From assembly GCF_011752815.1 (NCBI RefSeq), contig NZ_VWWV01000003.1:186001-250000 (forward strand): DNA of 64,000 nt, written 5' to 3'. A model generated the notes under the pieces. It saw only the letters and a program-made list of their open reading frames with translations, had not been told where the DNA came from and did not search any database. Positions 16,392 through 25,647 of this stretch are shown in pieces. The DNA comes from Enterobacter sp. Cy-643 (lineage in GTDB: Bacteria > Pseudomonadota > Gammaproteobacteria > Enterobacterales > Enterobacteriaceae). How positions within the stretch are numbered: the stretch's first letter is position 1; each line of letters opens with the position of its first letter. Position numbers and translations under genes: made by a program.

Positions 16392-18059
16392 GTGGCTCAA
16401 TTCGTTTATACCATGCATCGTGTCGGCAAAGTTGTCCCGCCGAAACGACATATTCTGAAAAATATTTCGCTCAGCTTCTTCCCTGGCGCCAAAATCGGCG
16501 TCCTGGGTCTGAACGGTGCCGGTAAATCCACCCTGCTGCGCATCATGGCCGGCATCGATACCGATATCGAAGGCGAAGCCCGTCCACAGCCAGGCATCAA
16601 GATCGGCTACCTGCCGCAGGAACCTAAGCTGAACCCGGAACACACCGTACGTGAGTCCGTAGAAGAAGCGGTTTCCGAAGTGGTTAACGCGCTGAAAGGC
16701 CTGGACGAAGTCTACGCCAAATACGCCGAGCCGGACGCGGACTTCGATAAGCTGGCCGCGCAGCAAGGCAAGTATGAAGAAATCATCCAGGCGCACGACG
16801 GTCATAACCTGAACGTGCAGCTGGAGCGCGCCGCTGATGCCCTGCGCCTGCCGGACTGGGATGCAAAAATCGACAAGCTGTCCGGGGGTGAGCGTCGCCG
16901 CGTTGCGCTGTGCCGCCTGCTGCTGGAAAAACCAGACATGCTGCTGCTCGACGAACCAACCAACCACCTGGATGCAGAATCCGTGGCATGGCTGGAACGC
17001 TTCCTGCACGACTTCGAGGGCACCGTGGTGGCGATCACCCACGACCGTTACTTCCTCGACAACGTCGCCGGTTGGATCCTCGAGCTTGACCGTGGGGAAG
17101 GTATTCCATGGGAAGGTAACTACTCCTCCTGGCTGGAGCAGAAAGATCAACGCCTGGCGCAGGAAGCCTCAACGGAAGCGGCTCGCCGTAAATCTATTGA
17201 GAAAGAGCTGGAGTGGGTTCGTCAGGGCGCTAAAGGCCGTCAGTCTAAGGGTAAAGCCCGCCTGGCGCGCTTCGAAGAGCTGAACAACACCGAATACCAG
17301 AAACGTAACGAAACCAACGAACTGTTTATTCCACCTGGCGCACGCCTGGGGGATAAAGTGGTAGAAGTTAACAACCTGCGTAAATCTTACGGCGACCGCC
17401 TGCTGATTGACGATCTGAGCTTCTCCGTCCCGAAAGGTGCCATCGTCGGCATCATCGGTCCGAACGGCGCGGGTAAATCCACCCTGTTCCGCATGATGTC
17501 CGGTCAGGAACAGCCTGACAGCGGCTCTATCACCCTCGGTGAGACCGTGAAACTGGCCTCCGTTGACCAGTTCCGTGACGCCATGGATAACAGCAAAACC
17601 GTGTGGGAAGAAGTCTCCGGCGGCCAGGATATTATGCGTATCGGCAACACCGAGATGCCAAGCCGTGCCTACGTGGGCCGCTTTAACTTCAAAGGCGTCG
17701 ATCAGGGCAAACGCGTGGGCGAGCTGTCCGGCGGTGAGCGCGGTCGTCTGCATCTGGCGAAGCTGCTGCAGGTTGGCGGTAACGTTCTGCTGCTCGATGA
17801 ACCAACCAACGACCTGGATATCGAAACCCTGCGCGCGCTGGAAAACGCCCTGCTGGAGTTCCCGGGCTGCGCGATGGTTATCTCGCACGACCGCTGGTTC
17901 CTGGACCGTATCGCTACCCACATTCTGGATTACCAGGATGAAGGTAAAGTCGAATTCTTCGAAGGTAACTTCACCGAATACGAAGAGTACAAGAAGCGTA
18001 CCCTCGGCTCAGATGCTCTGGAGCCAAAACGCATCAAGTACAAGCGCGTAACCAAGTAA
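16392..18059 (+). CDS. ettA: Energy-dependent translational throttle EttA (ABC-F)
   Basis: 555 residues, as in E. coli EttA (YjjK), starting at GTG. Two ABC domains: Walker A GLNGAGKST and GPNGAGKST, signatures LSGGERRR and LSGGERGR, and Walker B motifs LLLLDEPTNHLD and VLLLDEPTNDLD. The two domains are joined by the P-site-tRNA-interacting linker rich in Arg/Lys (about 240-300). No membrane segments. The protein binds the ribosomal E site and couples entry into elongation to the ATP/ADP ratio. It stands alone, with a strong terminator after it. Confidence 0.97.
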   Translation: MAQFVYTMHRVGKVVPPKRHILKNISLSFFPGAKIGVLGLNGAGKSTLLRIMAGIDTDIEGEARPQPGIKIGYLPQEPKLNPEHTVRESVEEAVSEVVNALKGLDEVYAKYAEPDADFDKLAAQQGKYEEIIQAHDGHNLNVQLERAADALRLPDWDAKIDKLSGGERRRVALCRLLLEKPDMLLLDEPTNHLDAESVAWLERFLHDFEGTVVAITHDRYFLDNVAGWILELDRGEGIPWEGNYSSWLEQKDQRLAQEASTEAARRKSIEKELEWVRQGAKGRQSKGKARLARFEELNNTEYQKRNETNELFIPPGARLGDKVVEVNNLRKSYGDRLLIDDLSFSVPKGAIVGIIGPNGAGKSTLFRMMSGQEQPDSGSITLGETVKLASVDQFRDAMDNSKTVWEEVSGGQDIMRIGNTEMPSRAYVGRFNFKGVDQGKRVGELSGGERGRLHLAKLLQVGGNVLLLDEPTNDLDIETLRALENALLEFPGCAMVISHDRWFLDRIATHILDYQDEGKVEFFEGNFTEYEEYKKRTLGSDALEPKRIKYKRVTK

Positions 18060-18063
18060 ATGC

Positions 18064-18090
18064 AAAAGGCACCTTCACGGTGCCTTTTTT
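18064..18090 (+). terminator. Rho-independent terminator of ettA
   Basis: AAAAGGCACC (18064-18073) pairs with GGTGCCTTTT across the loop TTCAC, followed by a T-tract to 18090. Confidence 0.9.
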
Positions 18091-18129
18091 ATGGTGAGTT
18101 CACCCGTAGTACTTTTCCCCTCACCCCGG

Positions 18130-18206
18130 CCCTCTCCCCACAAGGGCGAGGGAGAAAACAAGTCACAGAGAACACGGTTTATTCCCTCTCCCTGTCAGGG
18201 CGATGG
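18130..18206. repeat. Two REP-like palindromes
   Basis: Copy A is CCCTCTCCCC-ACAA-GGGCGAGGG (18130-18152). Copy B is CCCTCTCCCTGTCAGGGCGATGG (18184-18206). They share the CCCTCTCCC...GGGCGA core and are about 54 bp apart in direct orientation. Each can form a G+C-rich hairpin with one or two mismatches. The pattern resembles the CCCTCTCCC-type intergenic palindromes common in gamma-proteobacteria. Copy number in this genome is unknown. Confidence 0.6.
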
Positions 18207-18308
18207 TAAAAAAACAGAGGCAACGTTGTGGCTGAGTGAAACACCGGACGAACAGCGAGGCTCGGTTCCGGCTTAAATCGCCTGCGTTTTCTCTCCGACT
18301 GGCCAGGG

Positions 18309-18462
18309 TCCGGACGTTGGGAACGGCCGGAGGCTGAGAGCGTCGGGAACGCATCTCAGCCGACCCAGGACTGGGAGATAAAACGGAGGTCTGCCGCTTT
18401 AGCGGTCGATTTATTTCGCCGGGAGTCCGGGGTCTCGGGGGAGTGACGGTGACTCCCCCGAG
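18309..18462. repeat. Row of five hairpins, possibly a structured RNA or mobile repeat
   Basis: Back-to-back inverted repeats: 18309-18331 (TCCGG-A-CGTT / AACG-G-CCGGA), 18332-18361 (GGCTGAGAGCGT / ACGC-A-TCTCAGCC), 18364-18375 (CCCAG / CTGGG), 18394-18405 (CCGC / GCGG) and 18434-18462 (11 bp, CTCGGGGGAGT / ACTCCCCCGAG, 7-base loop). The first two share the apical sequence CGTYGGGAACG. No T-tract follows any of them. Whether it is transcribed as a stable RNA or is a palindromic repeat family cannot be told here. Confidence 0.55.
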
Positions 18463-18588
18463 TCGTTCATCGATGCTGGTGCATCATATGAAACGGGTCT
18501 GGCAGTGAACGGAACGATAGCCGTTGCTTCATAACGTGGATTTGTGACCAGGCCCGGAATGAGAGCATTAAGCCCCATAGCCCATTCT

Positions 18589-19821
18589 TTACCGCTGCTC
18601 GCCCATCATTTCTTTCACCAGATCCACACAGCGCAGGAAGCGCGAGTCATAGTCTGACTCTTCGACGTGAATAAACTCGATGTTGTTCTCTTTGAGCATC
18701 TCCACCAGCAGGTTCTGGAACGATTTTCTGTCCACATCGCTGCCAAGACTACGTAGACCGTCGGCCACCCACGGCGTATTGTTTTCCAGCAGGATAACCA
18801 GATCAAAGCGGTACTCGTCGATCAGCGCCTGTACAAACGGGTGCTCGCGGCCTTCATACTTCTTGCAGAAGGCCTGAGTGGTCACAAAGTCGGTATCAAT
18901 AAACGCCACTTTATTGGCGTACTTCACCGCAAAATCGACGTACTGCGCATGGCCGATGGCAATTTTGTCGTAGTCGGAATATTGCAGCGCCATTTCGTCA
19001 CCGCCAAGGTGCGAGAAAACATAATCCCGCCCGTATTCCCAGGCGCTGGTGGTATTGAAGATGTTGGCGAGCTTGTTCACCATCCACGACTTCCCGCTCG
19101 ACTCGCCGCCAAGTATCGCCACCGTGCGCACAAAGAACGGTTTAACCTCGGTAGGAATGTATTCCCAGTAGCGGAACGGGTTTTCACGGATTTGCGTGCC
19201 GCTGATGTTCATAAAGGTTCGCTTCGGATCGACCACCACCGTTTCGATCCCGAGGTGTTCGGTAAACTTCGCGGCGTCCCCTTCTTCCGAGGTGTAGATC
19301 CGGTCAGGGGAAATACCTTTGCTGTCCATAAACGCTTTGATCCCGCGGCTCCAGACGTCCCAGCCGTGGGGATAAGGTTCCATCCCCTCCTCGTTAAAGG
19401 AGTGAATGCGGATATTCTTCTGATATTTAAACGTTTGCAGCAGCCAGCGCAGGCGGTCACCGGTTGTTGGCTGCTGGGACATCGCGCTATCGTCAAACAG
19501 CGCGCGGTCGCGGGGCTCATCATAGCCCATGATGATATGCAGCTCGTCCACCTGGCTACAGGCACGCTGGATCAAGTAGATATGCCCGGTGTGCAACGGA
19601 TAAAACTTACCGAACACCACGCCGACTTTCTTTTCGCGACGCGGGAATTCCAGCCCAAGGAAGCGGTGAAGAGCCTCCAGTTTTTGCGCGCTGGGGCTTT
19701 TGATTTTCGCGTTCAGTAACTGGCTCAGGTAGCCTTTAGTCATGCCGCTGGCGTCCGCCACCTGCTGTAAGGTACAGCCCTGTTGGCGAATAGCCGTTTT
19801 AATATAGTCGAATGACGACAC
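18589..19821 (-). CDS. nadR: NadR: NAD biosynthesis repressor, NMN adenylyltransferase and nicotinamide riboside kinase
   Basis: 410 residues as in E. coli, three domains in order. An N-terminal HTH (GCTLQQVADASGMTKGYLSQLLNAK, about 15-40) represses nadB, nadA-pnuC and pncB when NAD is plentiful. A nucleotidyltransferase domain has the HxGH motif in GKFYPLHTGHIYLIQRA (about 70-86). A C-terminal ribosylnicotinamide kinase has the P-loop GGESSGKSW (about 238-246). Together they make and sense NAD from salvaged nicotinamide riboside. Last gene of serB-radA-nadR, 46 bp after radA. Confidence 0.97.
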   Translation of the reverse strand: MSSFDYIKTAIRQQGCTLQQVADASGMTKGYLSQLLNAKIKSPSAQKLEALHRFLGLEFPRREKKVGVVFGKFYPLHTGHIYLIQRACSQVDELHIIMGYDEPRDRALFDDSAMSQQPTTGDRLRWLLQTFKYQKNIRIHSFNEEGMEPYPHGWDVWSRGIKAFMDSKGISPDRIYTSEEGDAAKFTEHLGIETVVVDPKRTFMNISGTQIRENPFRYWEYIPTEVKPFFVRTVAILGGESSGKSWMVNKLANIFNTTSAWEYGRDYVFSHLGGDEMALQYSDYDKIAIGHAQYVDFAVKYANKVAFIDTDFVTTQAFCKKYEGREHPFVQALIDEYRFDLVILLENNTPWVADGLRSLGSDVDRKSFQNLLVEMLKENNIEFIHVEESDYDSRFLRCVDLVKEMMGEQR

Positions 19822-19867
19822 GCGCTGCCTCCTGCCGGAGCGGGAACGGTTCCCGCAAGTTACTCAA

Positions 19868-21250
19868 TTATAAGTCGTCGAATACAGAAAGCGCATCAGC
19901 AAGTTTTTTCACGCCGAAGACCTGCATCCCTTCAGGAATTTTTTTCGGTACGTTGGCCTGCGGCACAATCGCGCGCTTAAAGCCGTGTTTCGCCGCTTCG
20001 GAAATACGCTCCTGGCCGCTGGGTACCGGACGGATTTCACCCGCCAGCCCGACTTCACCAAATACCACCAAATCCTGCGGCAAGGCTCTGTCACGCAGGC
20101 TGGAAACCATCGCCAGCAGCAGCGCAAGGTCGGCGCTGGTTTCAGTAACTTTTACGCCGCCCACCACGTTTACGAACACATCCTGATCGGCCATTTGCAG
20201 GCCACCGTGCCGGTGCAGCACGGCCAGCAAAATCGCCAGCCGGTTTTGCTCCAGACCAACGGCCACGCGGCGAGGATTGGACATCATCGACTGATCCACC
20301 AGCGCCTGAATCTCAACCAGCAGCGGGCGTGTCCCTTCCCAAACCACCATCACCGAACTGCCCGGCGTCACTTCATCGCCCCGGCTAAGGAAAATGGCCG
20401 ACGGGTTGCTGACCTCACGCAGTCCCTGCTCGGTCATCGCGAACACACCCAGCTCGTTCACCGCCCCAAAGCGGTTTTTATGGCTGCGCAGGGTACGGAA
20501 GCGGGAATCGGCGTCGCCATCTAGCATGACGGAACAGTCGATACAGTGTTCGAGGACTTTTGGCCCCGCAAGAGAACCGTCTTTCGTGACGTGCCCAACC
20601 ATCACGATCGCCACGCCTTTCGTCTTCGCAAAACGCGTCAGGTAGGCTGCGGTTTCACGCACCTGGGCCACGCTGCCTGGCGAAGACTGCACGTCCGCCA
20701 TGTGCATGACCTGGATCGAGTCGATCACCATCAGCTTCGGCTGCTCTTCTTCGGCGATCATACAGATCTGTTCGATGCTGGTTTCCGACAGCATATTGAG
20801 GTTTTGCGTCGGCAGGCCCAAACGGTGCGCGCGCATCGCCACCTGCTGAAGCGACTCTTCGCCGGTAACGTACAGGGTTTTCATCTGCTCGCTCAGCTTG
20901 CAAAGCGTTTGCAGCAGCAGCGTTGATTTCCCGGCGCCTGGGTTACCCCCAATCAGAATAGCGCTGCCCGGCACGACGCCGCCGCCCAGCACCCGGTCAA
21001 ACTCTTTAAAACCGGTGGAGAAACGCGGCAGCTCTTCCAGGCTGATGTCCGAAAGCTTTTGTACCCGGCTGACGCCTGCGCTCCCGGCATAGCCGGAAAG
21101 GCGCTCATTGCGGGCAACCTGTGGAGAAGCGGCGATGCGCACTTCGGTAATGGTATTCCACGCGTGACAGGCGCTGCACTGCCCCTGCCAGCGCGGGTAA
21201 TCCGCACCACACTCGTTACAAACAAATGCGCGTTTTGGAGCTTTCGCCAC
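19868..21250 (-). CDS. radA: DNA repair/branch-migration protein RadA (Sms)
   Basis: 460 residues as in E. coli. Order: four-Cys zinc finger (C11, C14, C25, C28), RecA-like ATPase with Walker A GGNPGAGKST, the RadA-specific KNRFG motif (SHKNRFGAVNELGVFAM), and a C-terminal Lon-protease-like domain without catalytic Ser. It processes recombination intermediates by branch migration. Encoded 14 bp after serB, in the same operon. Confidence 0.97.
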   Translation of the reverse strand: MAKAPKRAFVCNECGADYPRWQGQCSACHAWNTITEVRIAASPQVARNERLSGYAGSAGVSRVQKLSDISLEELPRFSTGFKEFDRVLGGGVVPGSAILIGGNPGAGKSTLLLQTLCKLSEQMKTLYVTGEESLQQVAMRAHRLGLPTQNLNMLSETSIEQICMIAEEEQPKLMVIDSIQVMHMADVQSSPGSVAQVRETAAYLTRFAKTKGVAIVMVGHVTKDGSLAGPKVLEHCIDCSVMLDGDADSRFRTLRSHKNRFGAVNELGVFAMTEQGLREVSNPSAIFLSRGDEVTPGSSVMVVWEGTRPLLVEIQALVDQSMMSNPRRVAVGLEQNRLAILLAVLHRHGGLQMADQDVFVNVVGGVKVTETSADLALLLAMVSSLRDRALPQDLVVFGEVGLAGEIRPVPSGQERISEAAKHGFKRAIVPQANVPKKIPEGMQVFGVKKLADALSVFDDL

Positions 21251-21264
21251 CTTTATACCTCTTG

Positions 21265-22242
21265 TTAACGTTCTTCCTGAATCAGGCTGCCGGAAAGGAT
21301 GCAGAACACGCCCATCAAATCCGCATGACGGATGCTGACTTCACTCTTCTCAATCACCTTCGGCTTGGCGTGATAGGCAATCCCCAGCCCTGCGGCGTGG
21401 ATCATCGGTAAATCATTGGCCCCGTCGCCAATCGCAACGGTTTGCGCGGCGGGGATTTCATATTTTTCGGCCAGGCGCTTCAAAGTGACCGCTTTGAACT
21501 TCGCGTCCACAATCTGCCCCAGCACTTCGCCGGTCAGCTTGCCGTCGCAAATTTCAAGTTCGTTGGCGACCACCGCCGTCAGGTTTAATGTATCGCGCAG
21601 GTATTCGGCGAAGAAGGTAAACCCGCCAGAGGCAATCGCCACTTTCCAACCCAGCGTATCGAGATTGTGTACCAGAGATTTTAGCCCCGGCATCAGCGGT
21701 AGCTCGTCGCGAACCTGGCGTAAAATATTCGCGTCCGCGCCCTTTAGGGTCGCCACACGCTGGCGAAGGCTGGCGGTAAAATCCAGCTCGCCGCGCATTG
21801 CGCGTTCGGTGACTTCGGCCACCATTTCACCCGTTCCCGCCAGTTTGGCGATCTCGTCGATACACTCGATCTGAATGGCGGTGGAGTCCATGTCCATGAC
21901 CAGCAGGCCAGGCGTTTTCAAATGCGGGATTTTGCCCAGCGGCGCCACGTCCAGCCCGGCATCATGTGCAAGCTTGGTCGCGCGCGGCGTTAAAGAGCCG
22001 GCCAGGCGAATGACCTGATAATCTTCCACGCACCAGGCGGTCACAATCACCATCGCCGCCCCCAGCTTGCGCTGGTATTTGGTCAGGCACGGCTTATCCA
22101 GATTACGCCCGTACAGGAGCCAGCCACTGCGGCCGGCGCGGTAGTCCAGCGGCATCACTTCGTCGCCGCTCAGGGAAAGCGGCAACCCAGGCCAAAGTGA
22201 AACATCGTTAGGCAAATCGCACCAGGTCAAACTGTTTGGCAT
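21265..22242 (-). CDS. serB: Phosphoserine phosphatase SerB
   Basis: The ATG at 22240-22242 gives MPNSLTWCDLPNDVSLWPGLPLSLSGDEVMPLDY, the family start; an ORF extension of 47 residues upstream has no counterpart in E. coli and is not used. 325 residues (E. coli 322). The HAD motif I DMDSTAIQ holds the Asp nucleophile; GGFTFFAEYL and GDGANDLPMI are motifs II/III-IV. It catalyses the last step of L-serine synthesis. Divergent from smp and first gene of serB-radA-nadR. Confidence 0.96.
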   Translation of the reverse strand: MPNSLTWCDLPNDVSLWPGLPLSLSGDEVMPLDYRAGRSGWLLYGRNLDKPCLTKYQRKLGAAMVIVTAWCVEDYQVIRLAGSLTPRATKLAHDAGLDVAPLGKIPHLKTPGLLVMDMDSTAIQIECIDEIAKLAGTGEMVAEVTERAMRGELDFTASLRQRVATLKGADANILRQVRDELPLMPGLKSLVHNLDTLGWKVAIASGGFTFFAEYLRDTLNLTAVVANELEICDGKLTGEVLGQIVDAKFKAVTLKRLAEKYEIPAAQTVAIGDGANDLPMIHAAGLGIAYHAKPKVIEKSEVSIRHADLMGVFCILSGSLIQEER

Positions 22243-22446
22243 TGCGGCTCCAGAATCAAGTAAACATACCCTTTTGCAGTCGAATTGTGGGCTGATGGCA
22301 AGGAATTTCTCTCCTCGCGCTGGCGTAAAGCCCGAGCTTTTGCCCTTTGAGAGATGCAGGGTATCCGGGTAAAAACAACGCATGAGGCTACCTTGTCCGC
22401 CTTGCTTCTGGCAACATTAAAGTAAGCAATTTTCCAAAGGTGCATC

Positions 22447-23082
22447 ATGGTTCGGGTAAAATTTAAATTTCGGCTCCACCGCGCAGTGATTGTGCTGTTC
22501 TGCCTCGCACTTTTGGTGGCACTAATGCAGGGCGCGTCCTGGTTCAGCCGGGGCAGCCAGCAAGCGCGAAACGTTCAGTTAGAGGAGCTGGCCCGCACCC
22601 TCTCCCGTCAGGTTGCGTTTAATCTGGTTCCCGTCATGAAAACTGAGAATCCGGATGAAAAACGCATCTCCACCGTGCTTAACCTTTTGACTAAGGATAG
22701 CCGTATTCTGGATGCCGCCGTGTACGACAGCGAAGGTGACCAAATTGCGCGTTCGGGGGAAAACATAGCGGTTCGCGATCGCCTGGCGCTGGACGGCCAA
22801 AAAGCCGGCAGCTACTTCAACCAGCAAATTGTCGAGCCTATCACCGATAAAAGCGGGCCTATCGGCTACCTGCGCATCACCCTGGACACCCACACGCTTG
22901 CCACCGAAGCTAAGCAAGTGGATAACACCACCAATATTTTGCGCCTGATGCTGCTGCTCGCCGTCGCGATCGGTATTGTGCTGACCCGCACTCTGCTGCA
23001 CGGCAAGCGCACCCGCTGGCAACAATCACCGTTCCTGCTTACCGCCAATACGAAAGTAAAAGAGGAAGACGAGCCTAAGTAA
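22447..23082 (+). CDS. smp: Membrane protein Smp (YtjB)
   Basis: 211 residues (E. coli 214). It has an N-terminal membrane helix (VIVLFCLALLVALMQGASWF), a periplasmic domain of about 130 residues containing LARTLSRQV and IARSGE, and a second helix near the C-terminus (NILRLMLLLAVAIGIVLTRTLL), followed by a basic cytoplasmic tail (GKRTRWQQSPFLLTA). The topology resembles a sensor input domain, but no signalling module is present. Function unknown. Divergent from serB. Confidence 0.93.
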   Translation: MVRVKFKFRLHRAVIVLFCLALLVALMQGASWFSRGSQQARNVQLEELARTLSRQVAFNLVPVMKTENPDEKRISTVLNLLTKDSRILDAAVYDSEGDQIARSGENIAVRDRLALDGQKAGSYFNQQIVEPITDKSGPIGYLRITLDTHTLATEAKQVDNTTNILRLMLLLAVAIGIVLTRTLLHGKRTRWQQSPFLLTANTKVKEEDEPK

Positions 23083-23106
23083 AGCTCCCTCAGTAAATTC
23101 GCCGAG

Positions 23107-23137
23107 ATGGCGTCATGCTAATATGACGCCATTCTTC
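23107..23137 (+). terminator. Terminator between smp and lplA
   Basis: ATGGCGTCAT (23107-23116) pairs perfectly with ATGACGCCAT (23123-23132) over a 6-base loop, followed by TCTTC. The short T-tract suggests partial termination before lplA. Confidence 0.65.
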
Positions 23138-23156
23138 TGGGAAAAGGATCTTTGTT

Positions 23157-24173
23157 ATGTCTACTTTGCGTTTGCTTATCTCTGACTCTTACGACCCTTG
23201 GTTTAACCTGGCCGTTGAAGAGACTATTTTTCGGCAGATGCCCGCCACTCAGCGGGTTCTGTTTCTATGGCGTAATGCAGATACGGTGGTGATTGGCCGC
23301 GCCCAGAACCCGTGGAAAGAGTGCAATACCGGGCGCATGGAGCAAGATAACGTTCGGCTGGCAAGGCGCAGCAGCGGCGGTGGCGCGGTGTTCCACGACC
23401 TGGGCAACACCTGCTTCACTTTTATGGCCGGCAAACCCGAATACGACAAGAGTATTTCCACGGCTATCGTACTGAACGCCCTGGCGAGCCTTGGGCTGGA
23501 AGCCACCGCATCCGGGCGCAACGACCTTGAGGTCGAAACAGCTGAAGGTACTCGCAAGATTTCCGGCTCCGCCTACCGGGAAACCCTGGATCGTGGGTTT
23601 CATCACGGTACTTTGCTGCTGAATGCCGATCTGAGTCGCCTGGCAAACTACCTCAATCCCGATCCGAAAAAGCTCCAGGCCAAAGGCATTACCTCCGTAA
23701 GAAGTCGGGTCGCCAACCTCAGCGACATCAAGCCTGGCCTGACCCACGAGCAGATAGCCGACGCGATTACAGAAGCGTTTTTCGCTCACTACGGCGAGCG
23801 TGTGGAAGCCGAGCATATCTCCCCGGAAGCGCTCCCCGATCTGCCAGGGTTTGCCGACACCTTTGCCCGCCAAAGCAGCTGGGAGTGGAATTTTGGCCAG
23901 GCTCCGGCCTTTTCGCATCTGCTGGATAACCGCTTTAGCTGGGGTGGCGTTGAGCTACATTTTGACGTCGAGAAAGGCCATATCACCCGGGCGCAGGTCT
24001 TCACTGATAGCCTGAACCCCGCGCCGCTTGAAGCGTTGGCCAGCCGATTAAAAGGCTGCCTGTACCGCAGCATTTTGCTGCAGCAGGAGTGTGAAACGCT
24101 GATTTACAGCTTCCCGGAACAGGAAGCCGAACTCCGAGAACTTTCCGCCTGGATTGCTCAGGCCGTTCGTTAG
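23157..24173 (+). CDS. lplA: Lipoate-protein ligase A
   Basis: 338 residues, the E. coli length. It activates free lipoate with ATP and attaches it to the lysine of lipoyl domains of 2-oxoacid dehydrogenases and GcvH. The family motif [20 protein letters not shown] (about 70-89) forms the lipoyl-AMP loop, and the lysine in [11 protein letters not shown] is the conserved catalytic Lys of the BPL/LplA fold. The C-terminal accessory domain begins near residue 250. Its 3' end overlaps hipH on the opposite strand by 4 nt. Confidence 0.96.
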   Translation: MSTLRLLISDSYDPWFNLAVEETIFRQMPATQRVLFLWRNADTVVIGRAQNPWKECNTGRMEQDNVRLARRSSGGGAVFHDLGNTCFTFMAGKPEYDKSISTAIVLNALASLGLEATASGRNDLEVETAEGTRKISGSAYRETLDRGFHHGTLLLNADLSRLANYLNPDPKKLQAKGITSVRSRVANLSDIKPGLTHEQIADAITEAFFAHYGERVEAEHISPEALPDLPGFADTFARQSSWEWNFGQAPAFSHLLDNRFSWGGVELHFDVEKGHITRAQVFTDSLNPAPLEALASRLKGCLYRSILLQQECETLIYSFPEQEAELRELSAWIAQAVR

Positions 24174-25498
24174 GCCAGTCGCCGAAGCCGCTCGCTTAAC
24201 TGCCCGACTTGCTCAGCCATTCCCGCCGCAATTTGCCGGAATGGCTCGCTCAGCATCGCGTTCAGGCTAAGCTCCTGCCAGTAGCGCTGCGCCCAGGGCT
24301 GCATCTCGAGCCACACTTCGCCGGGGACGTCGGCATCAATATTAATCTCAATGCAGCCTGTTCGCATATTGCCTGAACTGCCAGGAGCCCAGGCCATAGG
24401 CAGCATATCGTAGACCGGTGTGAGCTCAAGCGGACGGTCAGAGAGAAAGAAAGAGAGGTTCCCGGCATGCATATCGCTGTTACCAATCAGTCGGCCAAAC
24501 GCCCAAATGCGCTGCACCTGCCGAAGCGTGGCGGCCTCAACCATCCCCTCTTCTTTTAGACGCGTCACGGCTTTAGGCCAGCTAAGCACGCCCGCCGCAT
24601 ATTCACTTTGCACGCTTTCAAGAGAGACAATACTGCGCCGCCCGAAAACGCCCACGCAGTCAAAGCGCTCAACGTCGAGAAAGACCTGCCCGCTAACCGT
24701 CGAAAGTAGATCACACCGGGCAGCAGCAATCCCTACATCATTTAGCAGCGTTAAAGCGCTGGCCTCAGCGGCCAGTAGATCCGCCCATCGACGCTGGTTA
24801 TCGTTCTGCATAGCCGGAGTGAACTTCACAAGAGCATGTCGTGGCCCGCGAACTGTTGCACTGTAGCAGGCGAATTTAGGCTGCTCGCCTCCGGCAGATG
24901 AGCCGACAATTTCACCGTCTATCGCCCTGTGAGCAAGCTCAGCGTAAACCTTCAGGCGATCATTATGAGGAATGGCTTCGGGAACATCTTTCTCTGTCCA
25001 CAGGCGATAACTCTCTTCGCCCACCAGCCAGCCGCCCAGATTTTCCTGCCGCTGCACAGAGAGGGCCAGGAGCACATCCTCTTCTCGCCACAGCCGAATA
25101 TCTTCCGGCAAATCGCTGTCTTTAGCTAACTCACGCCCCCAGGCTCGCCCCAAAAATCCCTGCGGCCGGAGATCGGTCAGGTACCAGGGTAGCCCGTCAA
25201 ACCAGCGGCTGTCGCCGTTGTGATGCACCACGAGGCAACTGCCTTTTGGCCACACGGGATAAAGCACACCAAACACCCATGCCTTACCGGTGTCGTCAAT
25301 CTGCCAGAGCTGAAACTCGCGGTGCTGCCTTACCGGGTGTTTTAATCCGTACAGCGTCGCACGCGCTGAACCGAATTTGATAACGTCAGGCTCAAGCGCT
25401 ACCCGACGAGAGAAAGTCGCCTGACTGATACCCAGCCGTTGGGCCAGCGTTCTGGCTGGAAGAGGCCCGGTAAGAAGAAGGTCGGTTAGTTCGCTCAT
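24170..25498 (-). CDS. hipH: HipA-like Ser/Thr kinase HipH (YjjJ) with N-terminal HTH
   Basis: 442 residues (E. coli YjjJ 443). The N-terminus has a helix-turn-helix ([22 protein letters not shown], about 16-38). The C-terminal HipA-type kinase domain has a Gly-rich segment SAGGEQPKF, the catalytic [12 protein letters not shown] (HxGN type) and the metal-binding Asp in [11 protein letters not shown]. coli HipH has been described as a toxin-like protein without a separate HipB antitoxin; here too no hipB gene is adjacent. 12-bp direct repeats abut the start codon, suggesting self-control. No clear ribosome-binding site is visible. Confidence 0.9.
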   Translation of the reverse strand: MSELTDLLLTGPLPARTLAQRLGISQATFSRRVALEPDVIKFGSARATLYGLKHPVRQHREFQLWQIDDTGKAWVFGVLYPVWPKGSCLVVHHNGDSRWFDGLPWYLTDLRPQGFLGRAWGRELAKDSDLPEDIRLWREEDVLLALSVQRQENLGGWLVGEESYRLWTEKDVPEAIPHNDRLKVYAELAHRAIDGEIVGSSAGGEQPKFACYSATVRGPRHALVKFTPAMQNDNQRRWADLLAAEASALTLLNDVGIAAARCDLLSTVSGQVFLDVERFDCVGVFGRRSIVSLESVQSEYAAGVLSWPKAVTRLKEEGMVEAATLRQVQRIWAFGRLIGNSDMHAGNLSFFLSDRPLELTPVYDMLPMAWAPGSSGNMRTGCIEINIDADVPGEVWLEMQPWAQRYWQELSLNAMLSEPFRQIAAGMAEQVGQLSERLRRLA

Positions 25499-25500
25499 GT

Positions 25501-25536
25501 GAATAGATTAATGAATAGATACTTGAATTGATTTAT
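25501..25536. repeat. Three tandem 12-bp repeats upstream of hipH
   Basis: GAATAGATTAAT (25501-25512), GAATAGATACTT (25513-25524) and GAATTGATTTAT (25525-25536) form a tandem series starting two bases beyond the hipH start codon. A fourth copy, GAATAGATAAAT, is at 25590-25601. Consensus GAATAGATWMWT. One repeat per about one helical turn and their place over the expected leader and promoter suggest operator iterons, with HipH's own HTH as the obvious candidate binder (inference). Confidence 0.65.
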
Positions 25537-25606
25537 AGTCTTGAATGACAGGCAGGTAAAGGGAATTAACCCAAAATAAAAAATAAAATGAATAGATAAA
25601 TGGCAT

Positions 25607-25632
25607 AAAAAAGGCGCCCTAAGGCGCCCTTT
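25607..25632 (-). terminator. Terminator of the deo operon
   Basis: On the minus strand GGCGCC (25623-25628), loop TTAG, GGCGCC (25613-25618) is followed by six T residues. The stem extends by imperfect A/T pairs. It lies just past the deoD stop. Confidence 0.85.
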
Positions 25633-25647
25633 AAACGAGAAAAAAAC

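Larger units (their letters stand above)
18091..18588. other. Gene-free, repeat-like region between ettA and nadR
   Basis: Nothing in these bases reads as a credible protein. The stretch carries two REP-like palindromes (18130-18152, 18184-18206) and a row of hairpins between 18309 and 18462, which are annotated separately. The last part (18463-18588), bordering the nadR stop, shows no clear terminator for nadR. Confidence 0.7.

Noticed and set aside
16365..17921. Two long open frames opposite ettA (261 and 250 codons)
   Set aside because: They mirror the two ABC domains of ettA and have no independent start signals.
18091..18354. Short open frames in the ettA-nadR gap (61 and 63 codons)
   Set aside because: They are built from the palindromic repeats, have no ribosome-binding site, and read as Arg/Pro/Ser-rich low-information sequence.
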